This document shows positions 25,465-34,042 of a DNA stretch of 64,000 nt, one piece after another. The notes below the pieces were generated by a model. That model saw only the letters and a list, made by a program, of their open reading frames with translations, made no database searches and was not told where the DNA came from. Numbering within the stretch: position 1 is the stretch's first letter; the number at the start of each line of letters is the position of its first letter. Both the position numbers and the translations under genes were made by a program. The DNA is from Aeoliella straminimaris (GTDB lineage Bacteria > Planctomycetota > Planctomycetia > Pirellulales > Lacipirellulaceae), in the NCBI RefSeq assembly GCF_024054565.1, contig NZ_JAMXLR010000087.1:1-64000 (forward strand), written 5' to 3'.

Positions 25465-26112
25465 ATGTATCGTCGCTCGTTCCCCAAGCTCCTCTGGTAT
25501 CGCCTCACACAGTGGGTCGTGGGCGGCGTGGCGCGGGTCTATTTCCGCTTGCGACGGCGGGGTATGCGGAATATGCCGGCCGAGGGACCAGTTGTGCTGC
25601 TGGCCAATCATCAGAGCCACCTCGATCCGCTGCTCATCGGCTGCTTCATGCCGCGGCCGCTGGGCTATCTGGCTCGCGATACCCTGTTCAAAGGCATCCT
25701 GGGACCGATGATCCGCGCCTACGACGCCATTCCCATCGATCGCGATGGAGGCGGGCTGGCGGGCATTCGGGCGACCCTCAAACGCATCAAGCAGGGCGAT
25801 GCCGTGCTGATGTTTCCCGAAGGAACCCGCTCGCAGGATGGCAAGCTCCAGCCGCTCAAGCCGGGCTTCATTGCCCTGGTGCGGCGGGGCAAAGCGAGCA
25901 TCGTCCCGCTGGGAATCGCTGGCAGTTTCGAAGCCTATCCCCGGGGAAAGACCTTTCCGTCGCCGCGGCCGGTTGCGTTGGTCTGCGGCAAAGCGATTCC
26001 TCCCGAAGATCTCGCCAATCTGGACGACGAGGCCCTGCTGGATCTGGTGGCCGAGCGAATGGCCGATTGCTACGCCCAGGCACGTCATGTGGCGGGCTAC
26101 GGACTCACCTGA
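25465..26112 (+). CDS. plsC: 1-acyl-sn-glycerol-3-phosphate acyltransferase (PlsC family)
   Basis: This membrane-associated enzyme transfers a fatty acyl chain to lysophosphatidic acid to make phosphatidic acid. In 215 residues it has the catalytic HX4D motif NHQSHLD (His49, Asp54), the substrate-binding FPEGTRS (117-123) and the VPLGIAGSFEA segment near the C-terminal end. The N-terminus is basic with an amphipathic start. The ATG at 25465 is preceded by a word-like intergenic tract rather than a ribosome-binding site. The position right after cmk matches the common pairing, so both are probably cotranscribed. Confidence 0.92.
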   Translation: MYRRSFPKLLWYRLTQWVVGGVARVYFRLRRRGMRNMPAEGPVVLLANHQSHLDPLLIGCFMPRPLGYLARDTLFKGILGPMIRAYDAIPIDRDGGGLAGIRATLKRIKQGDAVLMFPEGTRSQDGKLQPLKPGFIALVRRGKASIVPLGIAGSFEAYPRGKTFPSPRPVALVCGKAIPPEDLANLDDEALLDLVAERMADCYAQARHVAGYGLT

Positions 26113-26414
26113 TTGGGTGGCTATTTGACTGGCTTTTCGTCCCGCGATGGGGGGCTCTCCGCCCTCGGGCCGCTCCAGCGGTTTGGTTGACACCCCCTGC
26201 AAGCGACATTAGTCTAGGTGACATAGGGAGTTAGCGTCGAAGTCCGGGCCTTCTGCGTGAACATCTTATACTCCCCTTCAGGCGGCCACTCGATCGGGAG
26301 CAATACGCTTTCTCCCGGCTGACGAATGTCAGAAGGCGAGTGAGATGTACACTCAGCTCGCGACGCGTTGTCCCTTCACCTAATCGCACCCTCCGATCCC
26401 CATAAGTAATTTCC
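26113..26414. other. Intergenic region before the pilus locus
   Basis: About 300 bases carry no gene. They hold the candidate promoter at 26187-26215 and a 5' leader of roughly 190 bases. No terminator for plsC is obvious. Confidence 0.5.
26187..26215 (+). promoter_or_regulatory. Candidate sigma-70 promoter of the pilus ATPase gene
   Basis: A perfect TTGACA (26187-26192) is followed after 17 bases by TAGTCT (26210-26215), which matches the -10 consensus at only three positions. It lies 200 bases upstream of the ATG at 26415 and would give a long leader. Confidence 0.35.
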
Positions 26415-28112
26415 ATGGACCTGGGCCAATACCTCGTTAAGCAGGGCCTCATCAGCCAAGAGCAGTGGGCGGAGGCCAAGCAACTGGCCACCTCACAGCA
26501 TATGAAACCTCAGGATGCCTTGGTGCAACTGGGGTACTCGTCGAGCGAACAGATTATGCAGGCCCTGGCGGCCCGCGACGGTTTCGAATACTACGACCTC
26601 CGCGACGTCGCCATCCCGCCCGCCGTGGTGGAGTTGGTGCCCGAGTCGGTGGCCCGAGAAAACGCGGTGATTCCGCTATCCGAGGAGGATGGCGTGCTTC
26701 GCGTGCTGGTGAGCGATCCGCAGGACTTCGACACCATCGATAAGCTGCAGTTCATCCTGAACCGCAAAATCGAAATTGCCCTGGCTACCCGCGAGAGCAT
26801 CCTCGAAGCCATCAACCGCAACTATGGCCAGATTGGCGACGAGTCGGCCGACTCAATGCTGCAGGAATTCACCGACACGGCCATCGACTTCACCGAGACC
26901 GAAGAGGGCGACGGTGCCGACGAGGATGATTTGGTCGACGAGGCCAGTGCCCCCATCGTCCGCCTGGTGCAGTTGATGATCGGCGAGGCCGTGCAACTGC
27001 GGGCCAGCGATATCCACGTCGAGCCGTTCGAAGATCGGGTCCGCATCCGCTACCGCATCGACGGCGTGCTGGTCGAACGCGACAGCCCGCCCCGTCGTCT
27101 GCTAGGTGCACTGCTCTCGCGTATCAAGATTCTCGCCCGCATGGATATTGCGGAACGCCGCAGGACGCAGGACGGCCGCATCAAGATCACGGCCGGCGGC
27201 AAGGAACTGGACCTCCGCGTCAGCATGCTGCCTACCAACCATGGCCAGTCGTGCGTGATGCGACTTTTGGACAAGGACAACATCAAGGTTGGCGTCCGCC
27301 AGCTTGGTCTCTCGGATCGCGACTTCAAGGTTTTCCGCAACCTGATCCGTCGGCCGAATGGAATCCTTTTGGTGACAGGTCCGACGGGTTCCGGAAAGAC
27401 CACCACCCTGTACGCGGCCATGAACGAGCTGAACCGGCCGGACCGCAAAATCATCACCGCCGAGGACCCGGTGGAATACTACCTGCCGGGCATCAATCAG
27501 GTGGAAGTGCGGCACTCGATCGGGCTCGACTTCGCGTTGATCATTCGGGCGATGCTGCGTCAGGCCCCGAACGTGATCCTGGTGGGCGAGATGCGGGATT
27601 ACGAGACTGCCAGCATGGGAATCCAGGCTAGTTTAACGGGACACTTGGTATTTAGTACGCTACACACGAACGATGCGCCCGGTGCCGTTACACGTATGGT
27701 CGATATGGGTGTCCCCTCTTATCTGGTGGCGGGAAGTGTCATTGGAATTCTCGCCCAACGTTTGGTCCGCGTGATTTGCAGTAAGTGTAAACAACCGTAC
27801 ACGCCTCGCGATACCGAATTGGAGGCCGCTGGCATCCCGCCCGAGATGGCGGCCGAGGCCAATTTCATGAAGGGCCGCGGCTGCAGCCACTGCGGCAACA
27901 GCGGCTATCGTGGCCGCTTGGGTGTATTCGAATTGATGACAATGAATTCCCGCATTCGTGAGCTCACTTTCCAGGGGGCTTCGACCCAGGAGATTCGAAA
28001 GGAGGCCGTAAGCCTTGGCATGACAACGCTTTACGACGACGCCATCCTCAAAGTGTGCAAAGGCATTACCACGCTGGACGAGGTGTTCCGAGTCGCCAAG
28101 AAGGTCACCTAA
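26415..28112 (+). CDS. PilB/GspE-type secretion ATPase, first copy
   Basis: This hexameric cytoplasmic ATPase drives pilus or pseudopilus assembly. The 565 residues contain an N-terminal MshEN-type domain (MDLGQYLVKQGL, VLVSDPQDF), the GspE core with DIHVEPFEDRVRIRYRIDG, Walker A GPTGSGKTTT starting at 322, the Asp box TAEDPVEYY, Walker B ILVGEMRDYETA and STLHTND. A zinc knuckle is formed by Cys455, Cys458, Cys490 and Cys493. GEMRDYETA replaces the usual GEIRDLETA, a mild change. It is followed by pilT after 483 bases. A second copy lies at 29800-31518; the two could power different fibres or work together. Confidence 0.95.
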   Translation: MDLGQYLVKQGLISQEQWAEAKQLATSQHMKPQDALVQLGYSSSEQIMQALAARDGFEYYDLRDVAIPPAVVELVPESVARENAVIPLSEEDGVLRVLVSDPQDFDTIDKLQFILNRKIEIALATRESILEAINRNYGQIGDESADSMLQEFTDTAIDFTETEEGDGADEDDLVDEASAPIVRLVQLMIGEAVQLRASDIHVEPFEDRVRIRYRIDGVLVERDSPPRRLLGALLSRIKILARMDIAERRRTQDGRIKITAGGKELDLRVSMLPTNHGQSCVMRLLDKDNIKVGVRQLGLSDRDFKVFRNLIRRPNGILLVTGPTGSGKTTTLYAAMNELNRPDRKIITAEDPVEYYLPGINQVEVRHSIGLDFALIIRAMLRQAPNVILVGEMRDYETASMGIQASLTGHLVFSTLHTNDAPGAVTRMVDMGVPSYLVAGSVIGILAQRLVRVICSKCKQPYTPRDTELEAAGIPPEMAAEANFMKGRGCSHCGNSGYRGRLGVFELMTMNSRIRELTFQGASTQEIRKEAVSLGMTTLYDDAILKVCKGITTLDEVFRVAKKVT

Positions 28113-28595
28113 CCCGCTGGACGCTCGGGCTGCCGGTTCGACATGCGAGACCATGCGGTGCATGACGAGTGACCACTGCGTTGCGGCCAGCCGCTTGCCG
28201 AGAAGCCCATCATCGCCAACTGCCAACGGCGACCAACAAGCCACTACAACCGCCTTGATGGCGCTAACTAGATGTAAAATCGAGACTTGAGTCGTCCTGT
28301 GCGAGGGCGAATAATCCTGTACCGGCCGCTCGTCACCTTACGCGATTGGCGGCTGCCAACGTGTTGAAGATTCGCTACCGGGCCAGGAAGCGGATGAGGC
28401 AACCCAACACGCCGGGCAGACGCGGTTCGCCAGGTCGGAAACATCACTACCAGGCAAGTCCGCTTCAGGGGCGCGACCGGCGATGAGTGGTGAGCGAGAT
28501 CGGAACAGGGAAATCTTCCTCGCGCAGAAGAGAATGCCCGGCTGCCACTGGCGGTCGCGGCACCGCTTAAACCCGCGCGCCAGGAAGTAATCGTC
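28113..28595. other. 483-base intergenic region upstream of pilT
   Basis: No open frame with protein features is found on either strand. AGGAAG ten bases before the pilT ATG is a good ribosome-binding site. A 7-base inverted pair (CGTGTTG near 28360 and CAACACG near 28407) could form a stem. No recognised riboswitch or small RNA signature is visible. The gap suggests pilT has its own promoter. Confidence 0.45.
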
Positions 28596-29705
28596 ATGGG
28601 CACTATTCTTATCGACAAACTGCTGTCCGCTGCCATCAAGCAGGGTGCTAGCGACTTACACATCACATGCGGTCAACCGCCGGTGCTGCGTTTGCACGGC
28701 CGGATGCAGAAGCTGAAGACCAAGGTGCTCGAGCCCGAGGACACCATGGGCTTGATGAAGAGCATCACGCCCGACCGCTGTCAGCAGGAGTTCCAGGAGA
28801 CAGGTAGTACCGACTTTGGTTTCGCCTTCGGCGAGCAAGCCCGTTTCCGTGTGTCGGTGTTCCGGCAACGGGGCAAGGTGGCCATGGTGCTGCGGCAGAT
28901 TCCGGTCGAGCTGTGGACCATGGACGAGCTGAAGCTGCCGCAGGTGTTTAAGAAAATGATCCTGCGACCGCGTGGCCTGGTGTTAGTTACCGGGCCAACG
29001 GGTTCAGGTAAGAGTACCTCGCTGGCGGCGATGGTCGACTACATCAACGAGAACGTCGACCACCACATTATCACGATCGAAGACCCGATCGAGTTCCAGC
29101 ACAACCACAAGAAGTCGACCATCAACCAGCGTGAAGTCGGCGTGGACGTCACCAGCTTCGCCGAGGCCATTCGCCGGGCGTTACGTCAGGACCCCGACGT
29201 CATCCTGGTGGGCGAACTTCGCGACCTGGAAACTATCGAAGCGGCCATCACCGCGGCCGAAACGGGCCACGTGGTGTTCGGCACGCTGCATACCTCGAGC
29301 GCCGCCGGCACGATCAACCGTATCATCGACGTGTTCCCCACCAACCAGCAGGATCAGATTCGTACGCAGCTCGCCAGCTCCATCATCGGCATCCTTTCGC
29401 AGCAGTTGCTCAAGAAGGTGGGTGGCGGTCGTGTAGCGGCGTTCGAAGTGTTGGTGGTGAACTCCGGTATCGCCAACCTGATTCGCGAGAACAAGATTTT
29501 CCGTATCACTTCGCAGATTCAAACCGGCTCGAAGTACGGCATGCAGCTGCTGGACGACCACGTCTTCAAACTGTGGCAGGAAGGCCTGGTTTCGAAGGAG
29601 GATGCCTTGGCCAAGTGCAACACGCCGGACGACTTGGCTGCTCGCTTCGCGGCCGCCGAACGTGGCATGTTCGACGACGAACCAGGCGAGGACGATGCGG
29701 CATAG
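28596..29705 (+). CDS. pilT: PilT-type retraction ATPase
   Basis: PilT hexamers depolymerise type IV pili and cause retraction. The 369 residues show the PilT layout: SDLHITCGQPPVLRLHG near the start, Walker A GPTGSGKST starting at 133, the Asp box TIEDPIEF, Walker B ILVGELRDLET, HTSSAAGTINRIIDVF and the AIRAGK-like PilT end region FKLWQEGLVSKEDAL. There is no N-terminal MshEN domain and no zinc cysteines, which separates it from PilB/GspE. Its presence shows that at least one retractable type IV pilus is made, rather than only a secretion pseudopilus. It is flanked by the two PilB-like genes. Confidence 0.95.
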   Translation: MGTILIDKLLSAAIKQGASDLHITCGQPPVLRLHGRMQKLKTKVLEPEDTMGLMKSITPDRCQQEFQETGSTDFGFAFGEQARFRVSVFRQRGKVAMVLRQIPVELWTMDELKLPQVFKKMILRPRGLVLVTGPTGSGKSTSLAAMVDYINENVDHHIITIEDPIEFQHNHKKSTINQREVGVDVTSFAEAIRRALRQDPDVILVGELRDLETIEAAITAAETGHVVFGTLHTSSAAGTINRIIDVFPTNQQDQIRTQLASSIIGILSQQLLKKVGGGRVAAFEVLVVNSGIANLIRENKIFRITSQIQTGSKYGMQLLDDHVFKLWQEGLVSKEDALAKCNTPDDLAARFAAAERGMFDDEPGEDDAA

Positions 29706-29799
29706 CACCGTGGAACGGAATTCGTTCCGTTGCAGAGAACACCAACGACCTAACTAGAAATCAGACCGAAACCAACGGAATAAACTCCGTTTCACTACC

Positions 29800-31518
29800 A
29801 TGGCAATGCGTCGCATAGGACAGATTCTGGTCGACATGGGCTACTTGTCCGATGAGCAGCTCGAGCTGCTCATCGACGAGCAAAAACAGCAGCCCGGTCA
29901 GTTATTCGGCCGCGTTGCCATGGACATGGGCCTGGTATCCGAGGAGCAGGTGGCCCAGGCCTTGGGCGAACAGATGGGTTTGAAGGTCGTGACCGTGTCG
30001 GACCTGACGATCGACAAGGACGTGCTGGCCATGGTCACCGAGCCAATGGCCCAGATGTATCGCATCGTGCCAACCGAATTCGAAGGCGACACGCTGACCG
30101 TGGCGATGTGCGATCCGCAGAACTTGGCGGTGCAGGACGAACTGCGAACGTTCCTGGGATACAACATTCGCGTGGCGGTCACTACGGCCAGCAGCATGAA
30201 TGCGGCCCTCGAGCGTTACTACGGCGAGAATACCGAGAGCGTCGAGAGTCTGGTGGGCGATCTGGAGAACGACGCCGAACTGGCCAGAGCCGCCGCCGAA
30301 GTGTCGAGCGACGGCCCCATCGACCTGACCAGCGTCGAAGCATTGGCCGATAGCGCGCCGGTGCGAAAGCTGCTAAACATGGTGCTGCTGCTGGCGATTA
30401 AGGACCATGCCAGCGACTTGCACTTCGAACCGTTCGAGGACGAGTTCCGCATTCGCATCAAGGCCGACGGCGTACTGTACGAAATGGTGCCGCCGCCACG
30501 CCACCTGGCGTTCGCCATTACCACCCGTATCAAGGTGATGGCCGAACTCGACATCGCCGAGCGGCGGATGCCGCAGGACGGACGTATCGAACTGACCGTC
30601 GGTGGCCACCCGGTCGACCTCCGCGTGAGCGTGCTGCCCACCATGTTCGGCGAGAGCGTGGTGATGCGAGTGCTCGACCGATCGGTGGTGTCGCTCGACC
30701 TGAACAAAGTCGGCATGAACGAGGAGACAATGATCGGCTTCCGCAATGCCATTAAGCGACCCAACGGCATTGTGTTGGTGACCGGTCCGACGGGATCGGG
30801 CAAGACGACCACACTGTACTCGGCGCTGAACGAGCTGAACTCCGTCGAGGACAAACTGATTACCACCGAGGAGCCGGTGGAGTACGACATGGACGGCATT
30901 GTCCAAGTACCGATCGACGCCTCGATTGGCAATACGTTCGCCCAGTGCCTGCGAGCCATCCTGCGGCAAGACCCAGACAAGATCCTGGTGGGCGAGATTC
31001 GCGACCTCGAGACGGCTGAAATCGCGGTGCAGGCATCGCTCACCGGTCACTTGGTGTTCAGCACACTTCATACAAATGACGCGCCCAGCACCATTACGCG
31101 ACTCAAGGACATGGGCGTGCCGACATTCCTGATCACCGCCACAATCGAAGCGATCCTCGCCCAGCGGTTGGTGCGCCGGGTGTGCAAGAACTGCCGCGAG
31201 GAATACCACCCCACGCAGGAAGTGCTGGACGACCTGGAGATCACCGCCGAGGAGATGAAGGGGCACAAGTTCTACCGTGGTAGCGGCTGCGAGGTCTGCA
31301 ACAACACGGGCTACAAAGGCCGCGTCGGGTTGTTCGAGTTGATGATCATGAACAACGACCTGCGCGACATGATTATGGAGAACTGCCAAACGGAAGAGCT
31401 TCGTAAGGCGGCCGAAAAGCATGGAATGGTCACCCTTCGCACGGCCGGCATGCAAGCCGCTTTGGAAGGGACAACCACCCCCGAAGAAGTCATCCGCGAG
31501 ACGATTATGGAAGCGTAA
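29800..31518 (+). CDS. PilB/GspE-type secretion ATPase, second copy
   Basis: The 572-residue ATPase has the same order as the first copy: MshEN domain (RRIGQILVDMGYL, VAMCDPQNLAV), DLHFEPFEDEFRIRIKADG, Walker A GPTGSGKTTT starting at 329, EEPVEYDMDGI, Walker B ILVGEIRDLETAEIAVQ and FSTLHTNDA. The zinc knuckle reads CKNC and CEVC. The motifs are closer to the PilB consensus than those of the first copy. It precedes the GspF/PilC gene by 109 bases, so it is the likely partner ATPase of that platform protein and the prepilins. Confidence 0.95.
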   Translation: MAMRRIGQILVDMGYLSDEQLELLIDEQKQQPGQLFGRVAMDMGLVSEEQVAQALGEQMGLKVVTVSDLTIDKDVLAMVTEPMAQMYRIVPTEFEGDTLTVAMCDPQNLAVQDELRTFLGYNIRVAVTTASSMNAALERYYGENTESVESLVGDLENDAELARAAAEVSSDGPIDLTSVEALADSAPVRKLLNMVLLLAIKDHASDLHFEPFEDEFRIRIKADGVLYEMVPPPRHLAFAITTRIKVMAELDIAERRMPQDGRIELTVGGHPVDLRVSVLPTMFGESVVMRVLDRSVVSLDLNKVGMNEETMIGFRNAIKRPNGIVLVTGPTGSGKTTTLYSALNELNSVEDKLITTEEPVEYDMDGIVQVPIDASIGNTFAQCLRAILRQDPDKILVGEIRDLETAEIAVQASLTGHLVFSTLHTNDAPSTITRLKDMGVPTFLITATIEAILAQRLVRRVCKNCREEYHPTQEVLDDLEITAEEMKGHKFYRGSGCEVCNNTGYKGRVGLFELMIMNNDLRDMIMENCQTEELRKAAEKHGMVTLRTAGMQAALEGTTTPEEVIRETIMEA

Positions 31519-31576
31519 ATGGCTACTGGCTTTCGGCTGTCGGCCAATGCAACCCATCACCGGACCAGTTTGAAAG

Positions 31577-31609
31577 AGCTGATAGCCAATAGCTGACAGC
31601 GAATAGCCG
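31577..31609. repeat. Short tandem repeat between ATPase and gspF/pilC genes
   Basis: Two 14-base units, AGCTGATAGCCAAT (31577-31590) and AGCTGACAGCGAAT (31591-31604), match at 12 positions and are followed by a partial third unit AGCCG. It ends 18 bases before the next ATG. Similar word-like tracts occur at 25420-25464 and 35260-35310. Confidence 0.4.
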
Positions 31610-31627
31610 TTTCCGAAGGAAACCGAA

Positions 31628-32956
31628 ATGCCTACTTTTCAATTTGAAGCGATGGACGCCACGGGTGCTGAGATCAAAGACGTGATCGAAGCGACCACCG
31701 AGGAAGAAGCGCAAGCGACAATACGCCAGATGGGCTACTTCGTGACGAAGATTTCCGTCAAGAAGAGCCGTAAGAAGGAAGAGACTGGCACCGCGGCCAA
31801 GAAGAAGCGGGGCTTGGTGATCGGGGGCGTGAAGAGCAAGGACCTCACCACCTTCACGCGTCAGCTCTCCATCTTGCAGGACGCGGGCTTGCCGATTCTG
31901 CGCTCGCTCCGAATTCTCGCCACGCAGGCCAAGCCGGGGCGGCTCAAGTACTCGCTCGAGGATACCTGCGACGAGATCGAAGCTGGCGCCACCCTCAGCG
32001 AAGCGATGGCCAAGAGCCCCAAGTGCTTCAACCGCCTGTACGTCAACATGATCAAGGCGGGCGAAGCCGGTGGTGCCCTCGAACTGATTCTGCAGCGTCT
32101 GGCCGACTTCCAGGAACGGGCCGAATCGCTGAAGCGAAAAGTCAAAGGTGCGATGATCTACCCCGTCTTCGTGGTGGGTATCGCCGTGATCATTTTGACA
32201 TTGATCATGATCTTCATCGTGCCGCAGTTCCGTCAAATCTTCACCGAGTTCGACCTCGAACTGCCTCCCATGACCGAGGCCCTGGTGTCCCTTTCGGACT
32301 GGACCGTGAGCTACTGGTACCTGATTCCGCTGATTCCCACCAGCGTCTGGTTGTTCATCAAGCTGGTGCGGAAGTTCAAGGAAGGACGCATGGGCTGGGA
32401 TCAGTACATCATCAAGGTGCCGATTTTTGGCCAGTTGTTCGAGAAGAACACCATGGCCCGCACCGCCCGAACGCTCGGTACGCTGGTGGCCAGCGGTGTG
32501 CCGATTCTCGAAGCCCTGAACATTACCCGCGACACGTCGGGCAACGCCGTGTTCGAGCGGATGTATAGCCGTATCTCCGAAGCCATTCGCGAGGGCGAAT
32601 CGATCGCCAAGCCGATGAAGGAGCACAGCATGCCCGGTTTCCACCCGGTGGCGCTGTTCTTCTGGATCACTTCGATCCCCGTCATCGGTGGCTTGCTGTA
32701 CCTGTTGAAGTACAACCAACGAATCGTCGACGACATCGTGGTCAACATGGTGGACGTCGGTGAGGAGACAGGTGAGCTCGACACGATGCTTTATAAAGTG
32801 GCCGACGTGTACGACGAAGAAGTGGCCGTGCTGACCGACAGTCTGACGAAGCTGATGGAGCCAATCCTGATTATCGTCCTGGGCGGTATGGTCGGCTTTA
32901 TCGTCGTCGCGCTGTTCATCCCGCTCGTGAAGCTGATCGAAGGCCTCAGCGGCTAG
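31628..32956 (+). CDS. GspF/PilC-type inner-membrane platform protein
   Basis: This polytopic protein sits under the pilus and couples the ATPase to fibre assembly. The 442 residues start with PTFQFEAMDATG, then a basic, Lys-rich linker (43-66) that makes it somewhat longer than the usual 400. Two GspF domains follow: FTRQLSILQDAGLPILRSLRIL and, in the second, RTARTLGTLVASGVPILEALNI. Membrane segments are seen near 181-201, 224-245 and at the C-terminus (LIIVLGGMVGFIVVALFIPL). AAGGA ten bases before the ATG is a good ribosome-binding site. It is followed directly by the prepilin genes. Confidence 0.95.
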   Translation: MPTFQFEAMDATGAEIKDVIEATTEEEAQATIRQMGYFVTKISVKKSRKKEETGTAAKKKRGLVIGGVKSKDLTTFTRQLSILQDAGLPILRSLRILATQAKPGRLKYSLEDTCDEIEAGATLSEAMAKSPKCFNRLYVNMIKAGEAGGALELILQRLADFQERAESLKRKVKGAMIYPVFVVGIAVIILTLIMIFIVPQFRQIFTEFDLELPPMTEALVSLSDWTVSYWYLIPLIPTSVWLFIKLVRKFKEGRMGWDQYIIKVPIFGQLFEKNTMARTARTLGTLVASGVPILEALNITRDTSGNAVFERMYSRISEAIREGESIAKPMKEHSMPGFHPVALFFWITSIPVIGGLLYLLKYNQRIVDDIVVNMVDVGEETGELDTMLYKVADVYDEEVAVLTDSLTKLMEPILIIVLGGMVGFIVVALFIPLVKLIEGLSG

Positions 32957-33025
32957 TGCCGAGTAACGCGTAACCAATTCCGTATGACCAACCAGCCGAA
33001 TCACTGCTCATTGAGGAGCGCTCGA

Positions 33026-34042
33026 ATGACTCCCCGTCACAAATCAGAAACTGGAAAACTGAATTCAGGTTTTACCCTGGTGGAACTGCTGGTGGTGATC
33101 GGCATCATCGCGGCGCTGGCGTCGCTGTTGTTGGTGGCCGGCGGTGCTGCAATTAATGCCGCTCGCGAAGCGGCGATCAAGACCGAGGCCACGCAGCTCT
33201 CGGATGGATTTCAGTCGTACACCAACGACATCTCGGGTGGGGCGTATCCTCCGAATTTTTGCCTGCCCAACGCAACGCCAGAAGCGAAGCTCAGCCTGTT
33301 CAAACGCCACTTCAATAAGGCGTTCCCCAAGCAACGCGAGCCGGATGCATTGCTGGCCGTGCTTGCCACTGGAGTGAGCAGCGGTAACTACCAGATGAAC
33401 GTCGACCCCACCTATGGAATGTCTCCCTACGAAAGCATCGTGTTCTGGCTGGGTGGCTTTAGCGACGACTCTAAGTATCCGATCAGCGGGCCGAAAGGGC
33501 CATCGTTTGTTACCAACTCGGCGGGAACCGATCAAACCCAGGAAGATGTTGGGGCTCGTGGCGGGTTTGCCTTTGACGAAGCGCGTTTGGGCCCGCGGAG
33601 CGACGACAACTTCTTCAGCGGGCGGTACATCACCTATCCCGACCCGCGCGACGCCAACACCACTCGCCGTATCAACTTGTGGTGGTACACACCGAATAAC
33701 GTTACGGTGCCATACGCCTACTTCGATGCGTCGACCAAGCCAAAGACGTTGATCAGGCACGATGGGATGGGACCTATCGTGACGCTGAAAACGGGAAGTG
33801 GCAACAACTACACGCTGAACAATCTTCGCTTGGCAAACGACGGTAAGTGCCAGATCTTGTCTGCTGGTCTGGACGATGCTTGGGGCGACTTCGCCAACGA
33901 ACAACTGCTGGTCGATTGGTCGCTGGACCCCACGACCCAGTTCAATGGTCTGGTGTATCCCGATGGTCCCTGGACCGGAGAGATTGCCGACACGATCTCC
34001 AACTTCTCGACGGATCGAACGCTCGAGGACTCGCAACCATGA
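33026..34042 (+). CDS. Prepilin-like protein, GspG/PilE-type N-terminus
   Basis: From the ATG at 33026 (GAGGAG eight bases upstream; an ATG at 32984 is in frame but less supported) the 338-residue product has a 15-residue leader cut after Gly in NSG/FTLVELLVVIG. Glu at +5 and the following hydrophobic helix are canonical for class III signal peptides. The mature part is about 320 residues, more than twice a normal major pilin, and rich in Asn, Asp, Pro and Gly with no recognised domain. It belongs to a run of four prepilins and a GspK-like gene and overlaps the next start by four bases (ATGA). Confidence 0.9.
   Translation: MTPRHKSETGKLNSGFTLVELLVVIGIIAALASLLLVAGGAAINAAREAAIKTEATQLSDGFQSYTNDISGGAYPPNFCLPNATPEAKLSLFKRHFNKAFPKQREPDALLAVLATGVSSGNYQMNVDPTYGMSPYESIVFWLGGFSDDSKYPISGPKGPSFVTNSAGTDQTQEDVGARGGFAFDEARLGPRSDDNFFSGRYITYPDPRDANTTRRINLWWYTPNNVTVPYAYFDASTKPKTLIRHDGMGPIVTLKTGSGNNYTLNNLRLANDGKCQILSAGLDDAWGDFANEQLLVDWSLDPTTQFNGLVYPDGPWTGEIADTISNFSTDRTLEDSQP

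Noticed and set aside
28113..28595. Candidate SRP RNA or riboswitch upstream of pilT
   Set aside because: A CCAGGTCGGAA-like piece recalls 4.5S RNA, but the GGAAGGAAGCAGC core is missing and no known riboswitch core was found.
29706..29799. Hairpins GGAACG/CGTTCC and ACGGA/TCCGT between pilT and the second ATPase gene
   Set aside because: The stems are only 5-6 bases and not followed by a clear T-run, so they are too weak to call terminators.
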